From Phymorhynchus buccinoides (taxonomy: Eukaryota > Mollusca > Gastropoda > Neogastropoda > Raphitomidae): a stretch of 64,000 nucleotides of DNA. Each line of letters starts with the position of its first letter. Within the stretch, counting starts at the first letter, position 1. Shown piece after piece: positions 23,769 through 35,497 of this stretch. Both the position numbers and the translations under genes were made by a program. The notes under the pieces were generated by a model. That model saw only the letters and a list, made by a program, of their open reading frames with translations, searched no databases and was not told the DNA's origin. The DNA is taken from the NCBI GenBank assembly GCA_017654935.2, contig CM065712.1, positions 20,195,723 to 20,259,722 of the forward strand. The letters are read 5' to 3'.

Positions 23769-26700
23769 TTTTAAACATTATGGGTTTTCCTTATTAAAGA
23801 AAATCCTCTTATAATTGTGCATCTGCACCTTGAGAATTGGGAACGGAAAAAATAATGAGGTCTCTGCTTTTGCCGTTTTTGTCCATTCTGCCGTCCCTAG
23901 TTTTAGTTTTTTGTTTTTTTTTTGTGTCTGTGTGGGGAGGGACTGGTGGGATAGAGCTGCAGTGAATTAGGTTATTAACACGTTGTCAGTGCTGTGTGTG
24001 GTTGGTTGCTGTGGATGAGGCCTATAGACTCATGAAAAGAGTTCACAAACCCTGGCTTTGTGCCCTTGCATCAGCATTGACCTTGTCTGTGAACGGTCCC
24101 TCTTTTAAGTTAGTAAGATGTCTGCATTGTCTTTGTGAATCTGTGTATGGTAGAAAAGTCAGTGATTTCTTTCTTAACATTAACAGTTTCGAAGACATGA
24201 CATTTAAAGGGGTCTCTTTTTTTTTTTTGCCAAAAGGGTTGTTTTGGGGGGGGTTCTTCTCTTTTTGGGGGCCACGCCAAAATTAATAAAGCAAAAATAT
24301 ATTTCAAATCGACAATATCCAACAAGAGTGGATGTGACACTTCTCAGAAATGGTGTGCACCTCCCCATAGGTTTAGGTTACATGTTTGTTGTATGACTAT
24401 GTCTTATGTAAAGAAAACCACTGTGCTAGCAGCCCCTATCTGGTGATGAAATTTCGTTGTGTTTCATTCAGCTTTAGTATCACTGGGTTCCCTCTTTCTA
24501 GCTCTGACCACCGAGTTTTCATGGTTCCTGTCATAATTTGTCTACAAAGTGTATGTCACAGTTTACTACTTTCAAGATTGGTGTTTTTCATATAATGGCA
24601 TGGAACATGGTCTCTTTGAGATTATTGACAAGACTGAGAGAGAGACAGAGAGAGCAAGCAGTTGATAACCAATACCTATAATAATACCTAGTAATGGGCG
24701 GACTCCTGCCTTTTATGTGTATAAAAAAAAAGCCCACTAATATTTGCTATTATGTGTGGAAACGTATTAGTTATTATGCTTTTGTTGACTTTCACGTCTA
24801 GTCGTTCGTTATCAAACTGGTGATATTTTGGTTTTGTCTTGGTGGGCCCTCTTCAAAAAAGCTTTAAATATTACTTGGATTTGTTGTAAATGTTGGACTT
24901 TTTTTTCATTCTTCGGTTTTGCCAGAAATTGTGGTTGTATGACTTTTGTGTAGAACTTGGAAATGATTTGTGATCACTCATGTTACATAATATACTCTCA
25001 AAACTCTCAAGCCCACATAATGTGTTGGGCCATGGATGCTTCATCTTGATGTCATAATTCCTGTCAGCTTCAGTCCTGTTGTTTTACTTCTTCTGTAATA
25101 CTTGTTTGTCTGTGTCTTTGTGCGTGCGTTCCATGTGATGCTAATTACGTGTCGTGGCCGGCCAGGACAGTGTCATTTTGTCTCAAGTGGTATGCATCGC
25201 GTTAAAGATGAATGCGATTCGTGATCGAACTTGAGATTCACTGGGATGCTTACTACTGTGTCCATTGCTTACATTTTGTGTAAGCAAAATATATTCAGCA
25301 TGCCATAAGCTATTGAGGGCTTGGGCCAATCCGCCATGTCCATTTCTGTAACATGTAAGGCCCTGGGCCAGTGGCCCACCCACTCCATACGATTCGATCC
25401 AACTGTGACATTTTGTGAGGCATGATTCTCGTGAAATTCTACTGTCTAAAATGGAATCTGAAGAAATCCTACAATTAGTTTTGTTCACTATATTTTGTGG
25501 TCACTAGTCCTCGCCTGTACACGAATCTGATGAAATATCTGTATTGTTGTATCAGACATTTTGTGTGATTCGTGTTTTGCGGTCCCATGATTTTTTTTTC
25601 ATGAGTATAGTGAGCGAAAATGGTAGAATTATTTTTTAGACGGAAGTACTTCACGAGAACCATGCCTCACAGACATCTTCACAATCGGATCGCAGTTGGA
25701 TTGAGTCGTGTGCAGCAGATACACAGATACCCTTCAAATCATTGCAATGGCGATCCCACATCAGTTAGGTAGGAATGACAGCTCTGTTTGAAGTAGGCAT
25801 GGGGGTCAAGATATGAAGTGCTGTATCAGTGAGGCCCCATTGAGGTAGTACAGTACAAATGAAATACAATACAGGTGTTCCAGTGTTTTAAAAAGTGTGA
25901 ATCTTTGCGATACAATGTCCCTTAAGCAGTCAATCAGCGGAAAGATATGTGGCGAGAAAGCGATGTTTCTTGGTGCTACTTACGTGTAGTGCTTCTGATG
26001 TCTCTAAAAATGACCTGTGTAGTGTGTGTGTTCAGTCATCATGTCATGTGTGTATAGTTGCGTGTGTAGTGGTCAAACAGCGGGTAATTCTGTGTGGCTG
26101 ATGTCCAGTCCAGAATTCATTGTAGCCGGCGTTGCATGGGGTACATACGCATGCATCCGGTATATAGTTAATTGAATATGGTGTTGTCACTCACTTCTTT
26201 TAGAATTGTGTCGCTGACAAGAGTTTGCTTGAATTGAACATTTCTTGTGTGTCGTCTCCAAGTTATAAACTGGGCTTGACTTTGATAGATTGAAGTGATT
26301 CATTCTCTGCCAAATGTTACTCGTGATCTCAAATTGTTGACTTTTTGTGTTGGTTTCTGTGGGTTTATAGTCTGATTAGTATTTGTTCAAAGTCTCTTTT
26401 GTATTGATTATTTGAAAGATGATCATCCTATTTCGTTGCTATTAATGTTGTGGTTCTGTGTGACGTCTGTCTTTGTCATTGATGTGGTGCAGTTCAGTTT
26501 CTTTCATTACTTTTGGGGGACAAGCGGTGTAGCTTGATGCTTATGATCGTCGATATCGTCTTCGTGATAAGAGATCTCTCATACTCTCTGGCTTGAGATT
26601 AAAGCTGTTTGTTGGTTTTATTTTTATTTTTATTCATCTGACGCCTGAGCTGACAGCCTTCATGGGTAATTCTTCAATGTGTATCTGATTTCTATTTCAG

Positions 26701-28430
26701 TACCACTGAGCTGTTTTTAAAAAAACAAAAAAACAAGCAAGTTGTTAGGAAACAAAAAGAATCAGTGAAATGGATTAGTAAACTAGTTAAGCACACCATT
26801 AATGTTTTGAATTTGTTTCTGATTAAACTTCACACAAAATAAGACATTTTGATGTGTGGTTCTGAAAGCAAATGGAGAAATTATATTTTATGTCCTAAAA
26901 ATATGATGGTAAATATCGTTCTTAAATTATCTAAAGGCGAAGCAATCTTGTAGATGGTTATTGCTAATTGGTTTTACTTTCTTTGATTGTGTGGCCAGAA
27001 ACAATCAAAAGCAAATCTGAGGTAAGGTAGTAAGTACATGTTGGGTGACTTTTGGAGACAGATGAGAGACGTGTATGTATGTGGCTGCATGAACATAGAT
27101 GGTAGATCTTTAAAACTTTTAATATTCCTTTTTTTTTTATTCCGCTTTTGTTTTGTTTTACCTTTATCAATCCATCACAAGCTAACGTCGTTAGTTACTA
27201 GATATATTCACAGTCCAACCAAAGAATGTAATCGCTAAGAAAATCACATGCTTCAGTTCCATAAAAACACCAATACCTGGTCCTTAAAATGCCTTGTCGT
27301 TTCACACATGCTTTTCTCAGAAGACGAGGTTATCCAGCTCTTGGCAAAGATTTTTTGGGTAAAAAAAATAGAGCTTCAGATTTTTGTCGGCGCGCCCGCG
27401 TCATTGACCCATTTTTTTAAAAATGTATGCTTCGAGTGAAAGCCAGAAGGAGCTATCCGTCTTCTTTACTTCTTTAGCTCCACCCAGTTTGTTGTTTACT
27501 GTTTGGTTTTTTAAAGGACGCGGACCAACAAGATTCATAACCATGTGATGGTCGTTCAACCAGTCACCTTCATTGAAAGTAGAGAAAGAGGATTAGTAAG
27601 AAAAAGTGGCTCAGCACTAATTTTGTTCTTTTTCTTTCTGTAAACGCAAAAGCGCCCAGAATGATAGATTACATCATTAGTATTGTGTTCTAAATGTTCA
27701 ATCAGTAATGAACAAAAACTCTCTATAGCTGCACAGTGTAACTGTTTTACGTACTACGACGTACAGAACTCATAGTAGTTGGAGATAGAGTTCTTTTTCT
27801 TGACCAGTTTTTATCTGTTTAACACTAACAAGATTACGCTTTTATTTATAAAGATATGGCTAAGTAACTCTCTCTGATTCTCTCTCTCTCTGTGAAAGAA
27901 GGCAAATAAACTCTCTCTCTCTCTCTCTCTCTCCTCTCTCCTCTCTCTCTCTCACTCTCTATCATTACTCTCGTCCTCACCCCCCCCCCAATCCTCTTAT
28001 GACAGACATAACCTGGTTTAATCATTACTGATTAATAGAACATCGTTTTTATAATTAAACCATGGATTTGGAACAGATTGCATTTCTTCACACCGATCAA
28101 GATGCAAAATGTAGAGAATGAAGAAAAGCAGTTTCTATGGGTTTTAGCTTACATCACTCGTGTTATTTCTATGAAATCAGTAATAGGCCTAATAATAATA
28201 GTAATAATAATATCGGTGATGGCCTATAATTATGTTCAATGACAATGGGTTTATTTTTTATTTTATGCTATTTTTTCCGTCTCTGCAAGATCTGAATTGG
28301 CCACAAATATAAAGGTCATAACCATTAAAAACGGTTTGGGATGTAAATGTTTTGAATCTGGCTATTGATGAACTTGAATAAAATACTCACCAAAAAAAAT
28401 GTCGACCGGTTGTTTGATGGTGGCTGTGAG
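21840..28430. other. No gene seen (arm 2, downstream of the MYND exon)
   Basis: Presumed intergenic DNA 3' of the corepressor gene. It holds a GA array (22952-23022), a CAA run (23394-23411), a poly-T run (23732-23763) and a CT array (27912-27962). No coding signal is supported. Confidence 0.6.
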
Positions 28431-28437
28431 GGTTGCA

Positions 28438-28458
28438 GTGTGTGTGCGTGTGTGTGTG

Positions 28459-28493
<35 letters not shown>

Positions 28494-28500
28494 GTTGTGT
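28438..28500. repeat. (GT)n microsatellite
   Basis: GT array in arm 2. The corresponding CA arrays are 12545-12600 (arm 1) and 44280-44352 (arm 3). Confidence 0.94.
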
Positions 28501-29289
28501 GTGGTTGGTACGCGCGCAACGTGCATTCTTGTGACATGAGTGTTTTGAATGTTGTACAACATGCGTGCGTGTGAGAGAGACAGAGAGAGAGAATGCACAT
28601 GGTTTTGAGTGGCATGTGCGTGCATGCGTGCATGCATAGGCATGTGTGTGTGTGTGTGCAAAATCTCATTTCTGAATGTGTGTATATCAAAACACCACAT
28701 GACTCATCAGCTTTAAATTACCACCTTATATAATATAAAACCAGTAGCTGCGCCTTGTTTGCTTCGCTTCGTGACAGCGCTTCCCCGGCTCAGGTCTTCA
28801 GAATAGCAGTTGCCAGAATAGCACTTCGAAATGCCTCCCACTGTATTCCGCCGGTGATGTTGATCACGAATATATTATGGTTATAGGGATCTCCAACTAA
28901 CGATTTTCAAACTACAGTTGTTTGTATTAAAAAGTTTGAAAATTGTGAAAAATTCACATAAAAAAAGATGGCTTCAAAAAGAAAAATGTTGGTTTTCCAG
29001 GTCAAACTTCAAAGTCAAGGTCAGCACGGTTATGTCTTTTTCTATGGAACCACCCCCGCACCATGATACGCCACCCACACAAAATTTACAGCTCAATCAT
29101 GAAATACAGTAGTGCAAAGAAGGAAATATCGGTTTTGCTGAGTCTTCCTTGGCAGAGGTTTGCACTGGAGGTTCACATTTCAGGATCTGAATAGATTGAA
29201 CAATGCTGATCAAGAATAGATGGTCATAAGGGTCTATGGCCAACGGTTCTGTTGCTGTGCACGTTGGTGTGTGAAGAGCATGGCGCCTT

Positions 29290-29515
29290 CCAGTGGCTTC
29301 GGTGTGTTTGTGGCCAAGCTAGCAGTTGCCGACTTTCTAATGGGGGTCTACGTTGTCATCACTGGAGCGGCCAATGAACAGTTCCGTGGGCAGTAAGTAC
29401 CTCCACAATGAGGATGTGTGGGAAAACAGCACGGCTTGTAAAACAGCGGGTGTTTTGTCCTTGTTCAGTGAACTGTCACTTCTGATCATCTTTTACATAA
29501 TATGTCGCCCTTCGT
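29290..29515 (+). pseudogene. LGR/GRL101-like GPCR fragment (TM2-ECL1-TM3), frameshifted
   Basis: Translation from about 29305 gives VAKLAVADFLMGVYVVITGA then ANEQFRGQ. After a shift at 29390-29396 it continues YLHNEDVWENSTACKTAG and LSLFSELSLLIIF. This is TM2, the first extracellular loop (RGQY-x-W-x-C, with the conserved disulfide Cys) and the start of TM3 of rhodopsin-type receptors with leucine-rich ectodomains (GRL101, LGR, relaxin-receptor type). An extra 4 nt (GGGCAGTAAGTACC) breaks the frame and is present in at least two of the three readings, so it is probably real. A codon is missing where the family has SSE. TM3 runs into unrelated sequence where LDR would be expected. It is most likely a pseudogene or a decayed exon. 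Confidence 0.72.
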
Positions 29516-29821
29516 TTTCCGTCGGTGCGCACAGAATGGTGCCGAATGGTGAATGCCAAATGGTCAAGACATCGAGTGGTAGGACCGAATGCTGGAAGCA
29601 TTACACAGATTACCAAGATTGTATTTTAAAACGGCACTAATTACATCGTAAAAACACACTTCCAGTTGTTTCCGTTGGCCCTAATGTTGAACGGCAATCG
29701 ATCAAATCGTCGGGGAAGTGGAGAGCACTAGAGCTGAGCAGACATGTCATCTAAGTTCCGCTAAATTATTTATTCTTTTTGTTATATTCTGTGGCTGAAG
29801 AACTCGTGTATTGCTTAATAC

Positions 29822-29822
29822 G

Positions 29823-29882
<60 letters not shown>
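29822..29882. repeat. (CT)n microsatellite
   Basis: Pure CT run immediately upstream of the LINE RT fragment. Confidence 0.95.
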
Positions 29883-29885
<3 letters not shown>

Positions 29886-29904
29886 TAAATCTTCTGAGTC
29901 AGTT

Positions 29905-30125
29905 CCTGATTTTGGCTCCGTGTTAGGACCAATTTTGTTCATTCTTTATACCACCCCATTGACCCCCCTCATAGCGAAACAATCTGTCCGTCATGAAATG
30001 TATGCCGATGATACTCAACTCAATCATCGTGCTTCACCGCTAGCTCACGACCAGCTTATTCACACTCTTCAAGACTGTGTCACTGAAGTGAAAACATCGA
30101 TGTCAAACAATAAGCTTAAACTAAA
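29905..30125 (+). mobile_element. LINE RT palm fragment
   Basis: The frame encodes GSVLGPILFILYTTPLTPLI, then HEMYADDTQLNHRASPL with an intact catalytic YADD, then DCVTEVKTSMSNNKLKLN. This covers the B-C blocks of the RT palm of a CR1/L2/Rex1-like LINE, starting right after a CT microsatellite and lacking both ends. It is read again on the minus strand at 10925-11155 and 42640-42895. Confidence 0.85.
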
Positions 30126-30492
30126 TCACTACGATCTGCCAGGCTGCATACATCGAACTCAGGCGAATCAGTTCTACAGCGCTATCCCGAAACTCGATCA
30201 ATTAGCGTTATCTGCCCCTGCTCTCGTGTGTCGGAGTCGGCCACGGTGGGTTTTCCGGTTTGACTGGGCAAAAATGACTTCGCCTAGGAAAAAGATTTGC
30301 GCTTCTGGTCAACAGTACTGCATGTGTGGTTTACTCAAATTACAGGGACAAAGTGCTTGTTAAAGTGCACAAACTACCCAAGGAAAACCCGCGCACTCGC
30401 AAACCATGACGGATTACGAGCTAGCGACTCGGAGTTACCAACTGAGCAACAGCGGCTCCTCTTTCTCATCTCTTACTATGTCATGTAAACCT

Positions 30493-30658
30493 GTGTGTGT
30501 GTGTGTGTGTGTGTTGTGTGTGTGTGTGTGTTGTGTGTGTGTGTGTGTAACTGGGGTAGTGTGTCTGTGTGTGGCGTGTGTGGGTGTGTGTGTGTGTGTG
30601 TTTGTGTGTGTCACTGTGTCTGTGTTGACTCTGTGTGTGTGTGTGTGTGTGTGTTGTG
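30493..30658. repeat. (GT)n microsatellite
   Basis: Interrupted GT array, mirrored by the CA arrays in arms 1 and 3. Confidence 0.95.
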
Positions 30659-31187
30659 TGAGTGACTAAAAAACTATTGTGCTCTCATAATGTTTATGTG
30701 GGTGATTGAGAATTTCTGTCTTGCACTCATATTAGACATGGTGATATAGTGAAAGCTTGGCCAACCATTGATTCAGACCAACACTTGGGTTGCTTATTAA
30801 ATTAACAAGTTCAGGTTGGTGAGCAAGAATTGACTAATGAACAATTAATGATTTGGTCTTGAATTTTAATGAAGTTATCTGATTCTGAATCAGGAAATTG
30901 AGGATTGTCATATCACACTGGTGGTTTTTGTTTACAAGCAAGTAAGCAAAACAGTTTGTGAAACCCAATCAAACTCATATACATGTATATGACTTTTGGC
31001 TTTATCATTCTTCATAGTGATCAAACTATCCAAAATAAACTTGTGGCTTATTTACTGTATGCTAAAACAGTGTGCTTGTGCACAATGTGGACCCACTGTG
31101 GATGTATGAGTTGTTCACAGTCACACACACACAGATCTGTGACTGGATACAATGTATGTATATGTAGTTTTGCAATCTGCACAAGTA

Positions 31188-31343
31188 GTGTGTGTGTGTG
31201 TGTGTGTGTTTTTGTGTGCGTGCGCGTGCGTGTGTGTGCTGTGTGCGTGCGCGCGCGCGCGTGTCTGTGTGTGTGTGTGCGCGCGCACATTTGTGTGCGT
31301 GCGTGCGTGCATGCGTGTGCGAGCGCGCGCGTGTGTGTGTGAA
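31188..31343. repeat. (GT)n/(GC)n alternating purine-pyrimidine tract
   Basis: GT repeats with long GCGCGC stretches (for example around 31250-31262 and 31319-31332). Strictly alternating purine-pyrimidine sequence can adopt Z-DNA. The complement in arm 1 is around 9730-9890. Confidence 0.9.
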
Positions 31344-32781
31344 CATTCTGACAAATTATATGTGTTGCCATAGGTAATGTGATGTGAGTACTGGTGGGTT
31401 TTTTTAAAGAACGGTTTTTTAAAAAACGGCTCAAAGCGAAAAAAACGGTTTAAAAAACGGTTTAAACCGGTTCCGCTGAAATCTAGGTGCGGCAGACTGT
31501 CGGTATCAGTGGCTTTGCCTGATCAACTGACTGATTGGTTGGTTGCTGGCTTCGCTACCTTTACTTCCTGTGACGTCACCATTGGCAATTCTACAGTCAG
31601 ACCGGAATCTGTATTCCTCTACCGGTCACAAAATCTGTATTCCTCTACAAGGGACGGTTTTCTATCGGTGTTTTGATTGTTTTTAGTTTCGTGTTGTTTC
31701 TGTTCATCTCTATTGGTCAATGCAGGGCAACAGCATGAAATCCAATTCCACCAGAGAGTCGCGTGACGTGGCCATGGCTGGCCGGTTGATCTCTGTTGCT
31801 GTGACAGATTTCCTGAGCTGGTTTCCCATCGATGGTGGCGCTGGGCGGTGTTCCTATCCCTGGAGAAGTCAACGTGCTCCTTGCGGTGTTAGTGCTGCCT
31901 TTCAATTCTGCTCAATCCGTTCACGTACACGTTCAACACCTTGGTCGAAAATTGACCAAATGTTATTATTGACGAAACATAATGTTAGTGGCCTATGAAT
32001 ATTATATAGTTTCCCCTTGGGCTGTTTTTTGTTTTTGTTTTTTCAGATTTCATACCAAACACGAAACGGCAAAAGACAGATAAGCCTGTCGAAGCCTGTC
32101 GAAGATTGTGTTGTGTATTCATGTATGTATGACTGAATGAATGTGTTAGGAGACGCACTTAAATACAACCACATCCATGCAGTACATTTCTATGCGAACA
32201 GGGTAAGTAAATAAAGAATCATAAATTAAATAAAATAGAAACACCCGAAGGTGCTAATGGGACACATAGAGATGCCGCACCAGTCACGCCTCGTCCTATC
32301 AACGCGATAATCGCCTTTTTTTTAGCAGCCCTGCCCCAGCCTTGGAAGTCCGTGTTGTGTTACTGGGGTGTAGCAGGCACACACGGGACATTCCATTAAG
32401 TGTATGCAAGGCTTGCATTCTCTCTGTCCTTCAAGCGCACACACACTGACACACGCGCGCACACACACACATCACATAATAATAGGCTCTATGCACACAC
32501 ATACACCTCTGACGATAAATGACACAGCGTGCGCTCATGCTGTGACTACACTCACACACACTCACATTACCACACACGTACGCACTGCGCATACACACAC
32601 ACACACACACAACATAATACTTATACACATCTTTCAGCGATTGTTGTTCGATGTATTGCATGATTGAATAAATTAGACTAACACACTTAAATACAACAAT
32701 GCAGTTCATTATGCGAACTGGCTACGGATAAAAGAAATAATCAACGGCTTACTCTCGGTTCTCTGGCTCTGTCTGTCTGTT

Positions 32782-32817
<36 letters not shown>

Positions 32818-33194
32818 TCCCCAACAACGTCGCGCGCGTCATGTGCATTTATTCGACCAAAAAGTTGCCCCAAAACGCTTCATCAACGGCTAAAACAGTG
32901 CAAGGGAAACAATCCTAGGTTCACCCTTTGCTGAAAGACTTGATCTCAAGGCTTGTTGCTTCCCCTGTCCCCCCAAAAAGTTTCAACAAGAAAAGCTGTG
33001 AAAAGTGGGATGTCAGATAAAATAATGGTTTTTTTAATCGCTGTTGGTTTTGTGTATCTTTCTGATTGAAAGCAACTTAAAAATGTTGGCTAAAACTTTG
33101 GGTGCAAGGATGGGTGAAACCATTTTTTGCTCAAGTTAACTCGAAGTGAGTCTATATTCTCATCCTGTTCGGTTGTGTACGGTTCTTCCCCTAC

Positions 33195-33229
<35 letters not shown>

Positions 33230-33360
33230 TGTGTATGTTGTATGCATGTATGTATGTTAGTCTCTGTGGCCACTGAAAACTTTAACAACACGTGCGCCAA
33301 GTGCATGTGAACCAAAGAAAAAGACGTTGTGTTAGCATATAATGTTAAAGTGGCCTGTGA

Positions 33361-33430
33361 CGCTTAGAGCTTCAGTAACTTAGTGGTAACTTGACCTCTA
33401 ACACAGGTTCGTTTCCCAGCATGGGCACAA
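33361..33430 (+). repeat. tRNA-like SINE head (A and B boxes)
   Basis: TAACTTAGTGG (33376-33386) resembles a pol III A box, with one mismatch to the TRGC start. GGTTCGTTTCC (33406-33416) resembles a B box with one mismatch. They are about 30 nt apart, shorter than the ~44 nt of a tRNA, as if the anticodon arm were deleted. The three-prime side runs into a T-rich and A-rich region. The copy at 39160-39225 is identical here. It is likely a tRNA-derived SINE promoter, but the weak spacing leaves doubt. Confidence 0.45.
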
Positions 33431-33520
33431 AAAATGTTTTCGTTTCTTTGTTGTTATTCTTCTTTTGTAATGCAAAGCGAGTGAACCTTGAAGGCTTTGC
33501 CTTTCTTGTTGTTGTTTATT

Positions 33521-33600
33521 TTGCACACGCCGTGGCTGATGGAGGTGTAGGCATCCTAGCCAAATTCCCCAGTGGAGAGACCATACCTGGCAGTATTGCC
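33521..33600 (+). mobile_element. LINE RNase H domain, N-terminal part (host of nested insertion)
   Basis: The reading HAVADGGVGILAKFPSGETI resembles the first strands of a LINE-encoded RNase H domain. It stops at about 33600, where an unrelated LINE tail begins. The domain resumes at 34144. Confidence 0.7.
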
Positions 33601-34143
33601 GACAGGAGACAGCAAGGCTCACAACTTGTTATAAGTACCACCATGGCCAAGTCTCCATCAACACGCCGTACTCTCCGTCTCGGAATCCACCCACGAGGAG
33701 GACAAGGCAATCCCACCAGTCCACATACCTCCTCCTTTCCTGCAAAACCAGCTACAGGAAGTACTCCTTTTTCCACGGACGATCAGCGAGTGGAACGCCC
33801 TTCCATCGGAGGTCGCATCCTTTCCCTCAGTGGAAGGATTCAAAATTCCCGAATATAAAAAAAAAAACCTTCCCCACTGTATCCTCCCATCCCCTCTCCC
33901 CTTTTCCCCCAAATCCCCATGATCCAGCCCACAACCCCCTCACCCCCCCTCCCCTCCCGTACCCCACCACCCCAACCACACACCCACTGCTCTTCCAAGT
34001 GTCTGCCCCCCCACCTCCTCCCGTACCGTGACATAAGCTGCCAGCCCTGAAAGTCCCCCAGTTTTATACACATCAGAATATTCAGCAAGCTGAAGGAGGA
34101 TGCTTAAAGAAAGAAAAAGAAGAAGAAGACAGAAGAGAAGCAG
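33601..34143 (+). mobile_element. LINE 3' end nested in the RNase H domain
   Basis: The RT C-terminal motif TISEWNALPSEVASFPSVEG, after one frameshift, lies at about 33780-33850. A C-rich 3' UTR and a terminal GAA-rich tail (AAGAAGAAGAAGACAGAAGA, ending about 34140) follow. The (GAA)n-like end and the abrupt return to host RNase H coding mark a 5'-truncated insertion. Confidence 0.72.
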
Positions 34144-34775
34144 GCTGCTTCCATCATTCAGGACTCAAACAATATTTAGTACCTGCCAAGTTGTTTCCCT
34201 GTCTGACGCCCTCTCTGTATTGCAAGCGTTTCAGAATAACAAACTGCCGAGCCTGAACAAAGCACTCCAGCAAGTTGTCTCTAGCAGAAGAGTGGTGCTC
34301 CAGTGGATATCATCCAGCCCACTGTGGAATACCAGGCAACGAAGGAGCTGATCGCCTGGCAAAGGAGGGCGCTGAGGGGGAGCAACATAACAACAGCATC
34401 ACTTACGGTGAGGTGCGGGGCATCACCAGGACCCTCACAACGCCAAAGACGTCCAAGGATGATAACCACTTGTTGACGAGGGAGCAGCAAAGTGTCCCGG
34501 TGAGGCTCCGCACAGGGCACAACAGACTGAACAATCATATGTGCCGCAAACTCAGACTGGTGCCTTCTCCAACCTGTTCCTGCGGACAGGAAGATCAGAC
34601 TGCGGAGCACAATGCTCCAAAGCTGCCCTCTACATAATCAAACAAGGAAAGAAGCGTGGCCAGCAGAAACTTCCCAAAGAACGAAGCTCTACGGCAGCCC
34701 ACAAGAGCTGGACAAAACCGTCACTATTTGTGTCAAGATCCGGTTGGTCGTGTAGACCAGGGCCTGTATTCACAT
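34144..34775 (+). mobile_element. LINE RNase H domain, C-terminal part and tail (jockey/I-like)
   Basis: The frame carries LSDALSVLQAFQNNKL (the region with a catalytic Asp), then PAHCGIPGNEGADRLAKEGA (helix and the final Asp). The region ITYGEVR, RLRTGHNRLNNHMCRKL, PTCSCGQEDQTAEH follows, the typical Cys-rich knuckle after RNase H in these LINEs. Frameshifts separate the segments. It is interrupted 5' by the nested LINE. It is read again on the minus strand at 37765-38395, where the post-knuckle tail (RTKLYGSQQELEKTVTI) is clearer. Confidence 0.88.
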
Positions 34776-34799
34776 TGAGATAGCGTGAGACTTAGCATC

Positions 34800-34875
34800 A
34801 TGCTAACTTAGAAGCTCTTCCAAAAGTCCTATTAGGATCATAATAGGACTATTGGAAGAGCTTCTAAGTTAGCAT
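34800..34875. repeat. Short perfect-hairpin inverted repeat
   Basis: Arms of about 35 nt (ATGCTAACTTAGAAGCTCTT... and its complement) are separated by 6 nt (GGATCA), with about one mismatch. It can fold as a cruciform. A copy appears at 37665-37735. It sits between the LINE end and the gypsy 3' region, and is perhaps a small fold-back transposon. Confidence 0.8.
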
Positions 34876-35010
34876 TGTAGCATCGTCCACCCCCATACAT
34901 TCATCCACATCACACCAGGCATTTGGTTTTCGGGAGGTTAAGCGGCACCCAGCGCACATGGCGTATAATCTTCAAGAAGTCTCCCACAACAACCGACCAA
35001 GTCACGTGAC

Positions 35011-35160
35011 ATGCAACTAAATCTCTTAAAGACCCACTCGGTCTTACCACAATCTCTCCCTTGTTTCAAATAATGTGTTACATCGTGACATGCAACCAAA
35101 GTCTATTAAAGACCCACTAGGTCTTACCACAATTTCTCCCTTGTTTCAAATGTGTTACAT
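35011..35160 (-). repeat. Duplicated PPT/LTR-start motif of a gypsy element
   Basis: On the minus strand AAACAAGGGAGAGATTGTGG and a near-identical copy about 75-80 nt away each give a purine-rich tract followed by TGTGGTAAGACC. The latter would be a plausible LTR start for the integrase lying upstream at 35498-36272. The rest of the LTR runs into the hairpin and LINE sequences. Confidence 0.5.
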
Positions 35161-35497
35161 ACAACATAAAAACTGCTACAAACTCTCCCTTGTGAAATAA
35201 AAATTAACTATTCATCAAGTTCAAGTTTTTCCATAAACATGGGTAAAATTCACCAAAGAAATTCTAAAGACTAAACTCCCCTGAAAAAAATGTTGACCTT
35301 TCTTAAAATGATTAAAATTCAAAACTAAACTTTAAACACAAAACATTGTTTTTGTTTTTCTTTTGACAACTTATGTTCTTCATGCTTGCAAAGTCCTTTC
35401 ACAGTGATTTAACTGTATTACATTGTGATTTTCAACATTGTGGACCTCAAGTCATCAACATAAATATTCACCCCTTCAAGCGTCAATATTCCTTCAT

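Noticed and set aside
31720..31998. 92-codon open frame (also read at 9119-9319 and 40631-41161)
   Set aside because: Frame and length differ in every arm, there is no domain, and codon use is not coding-like.
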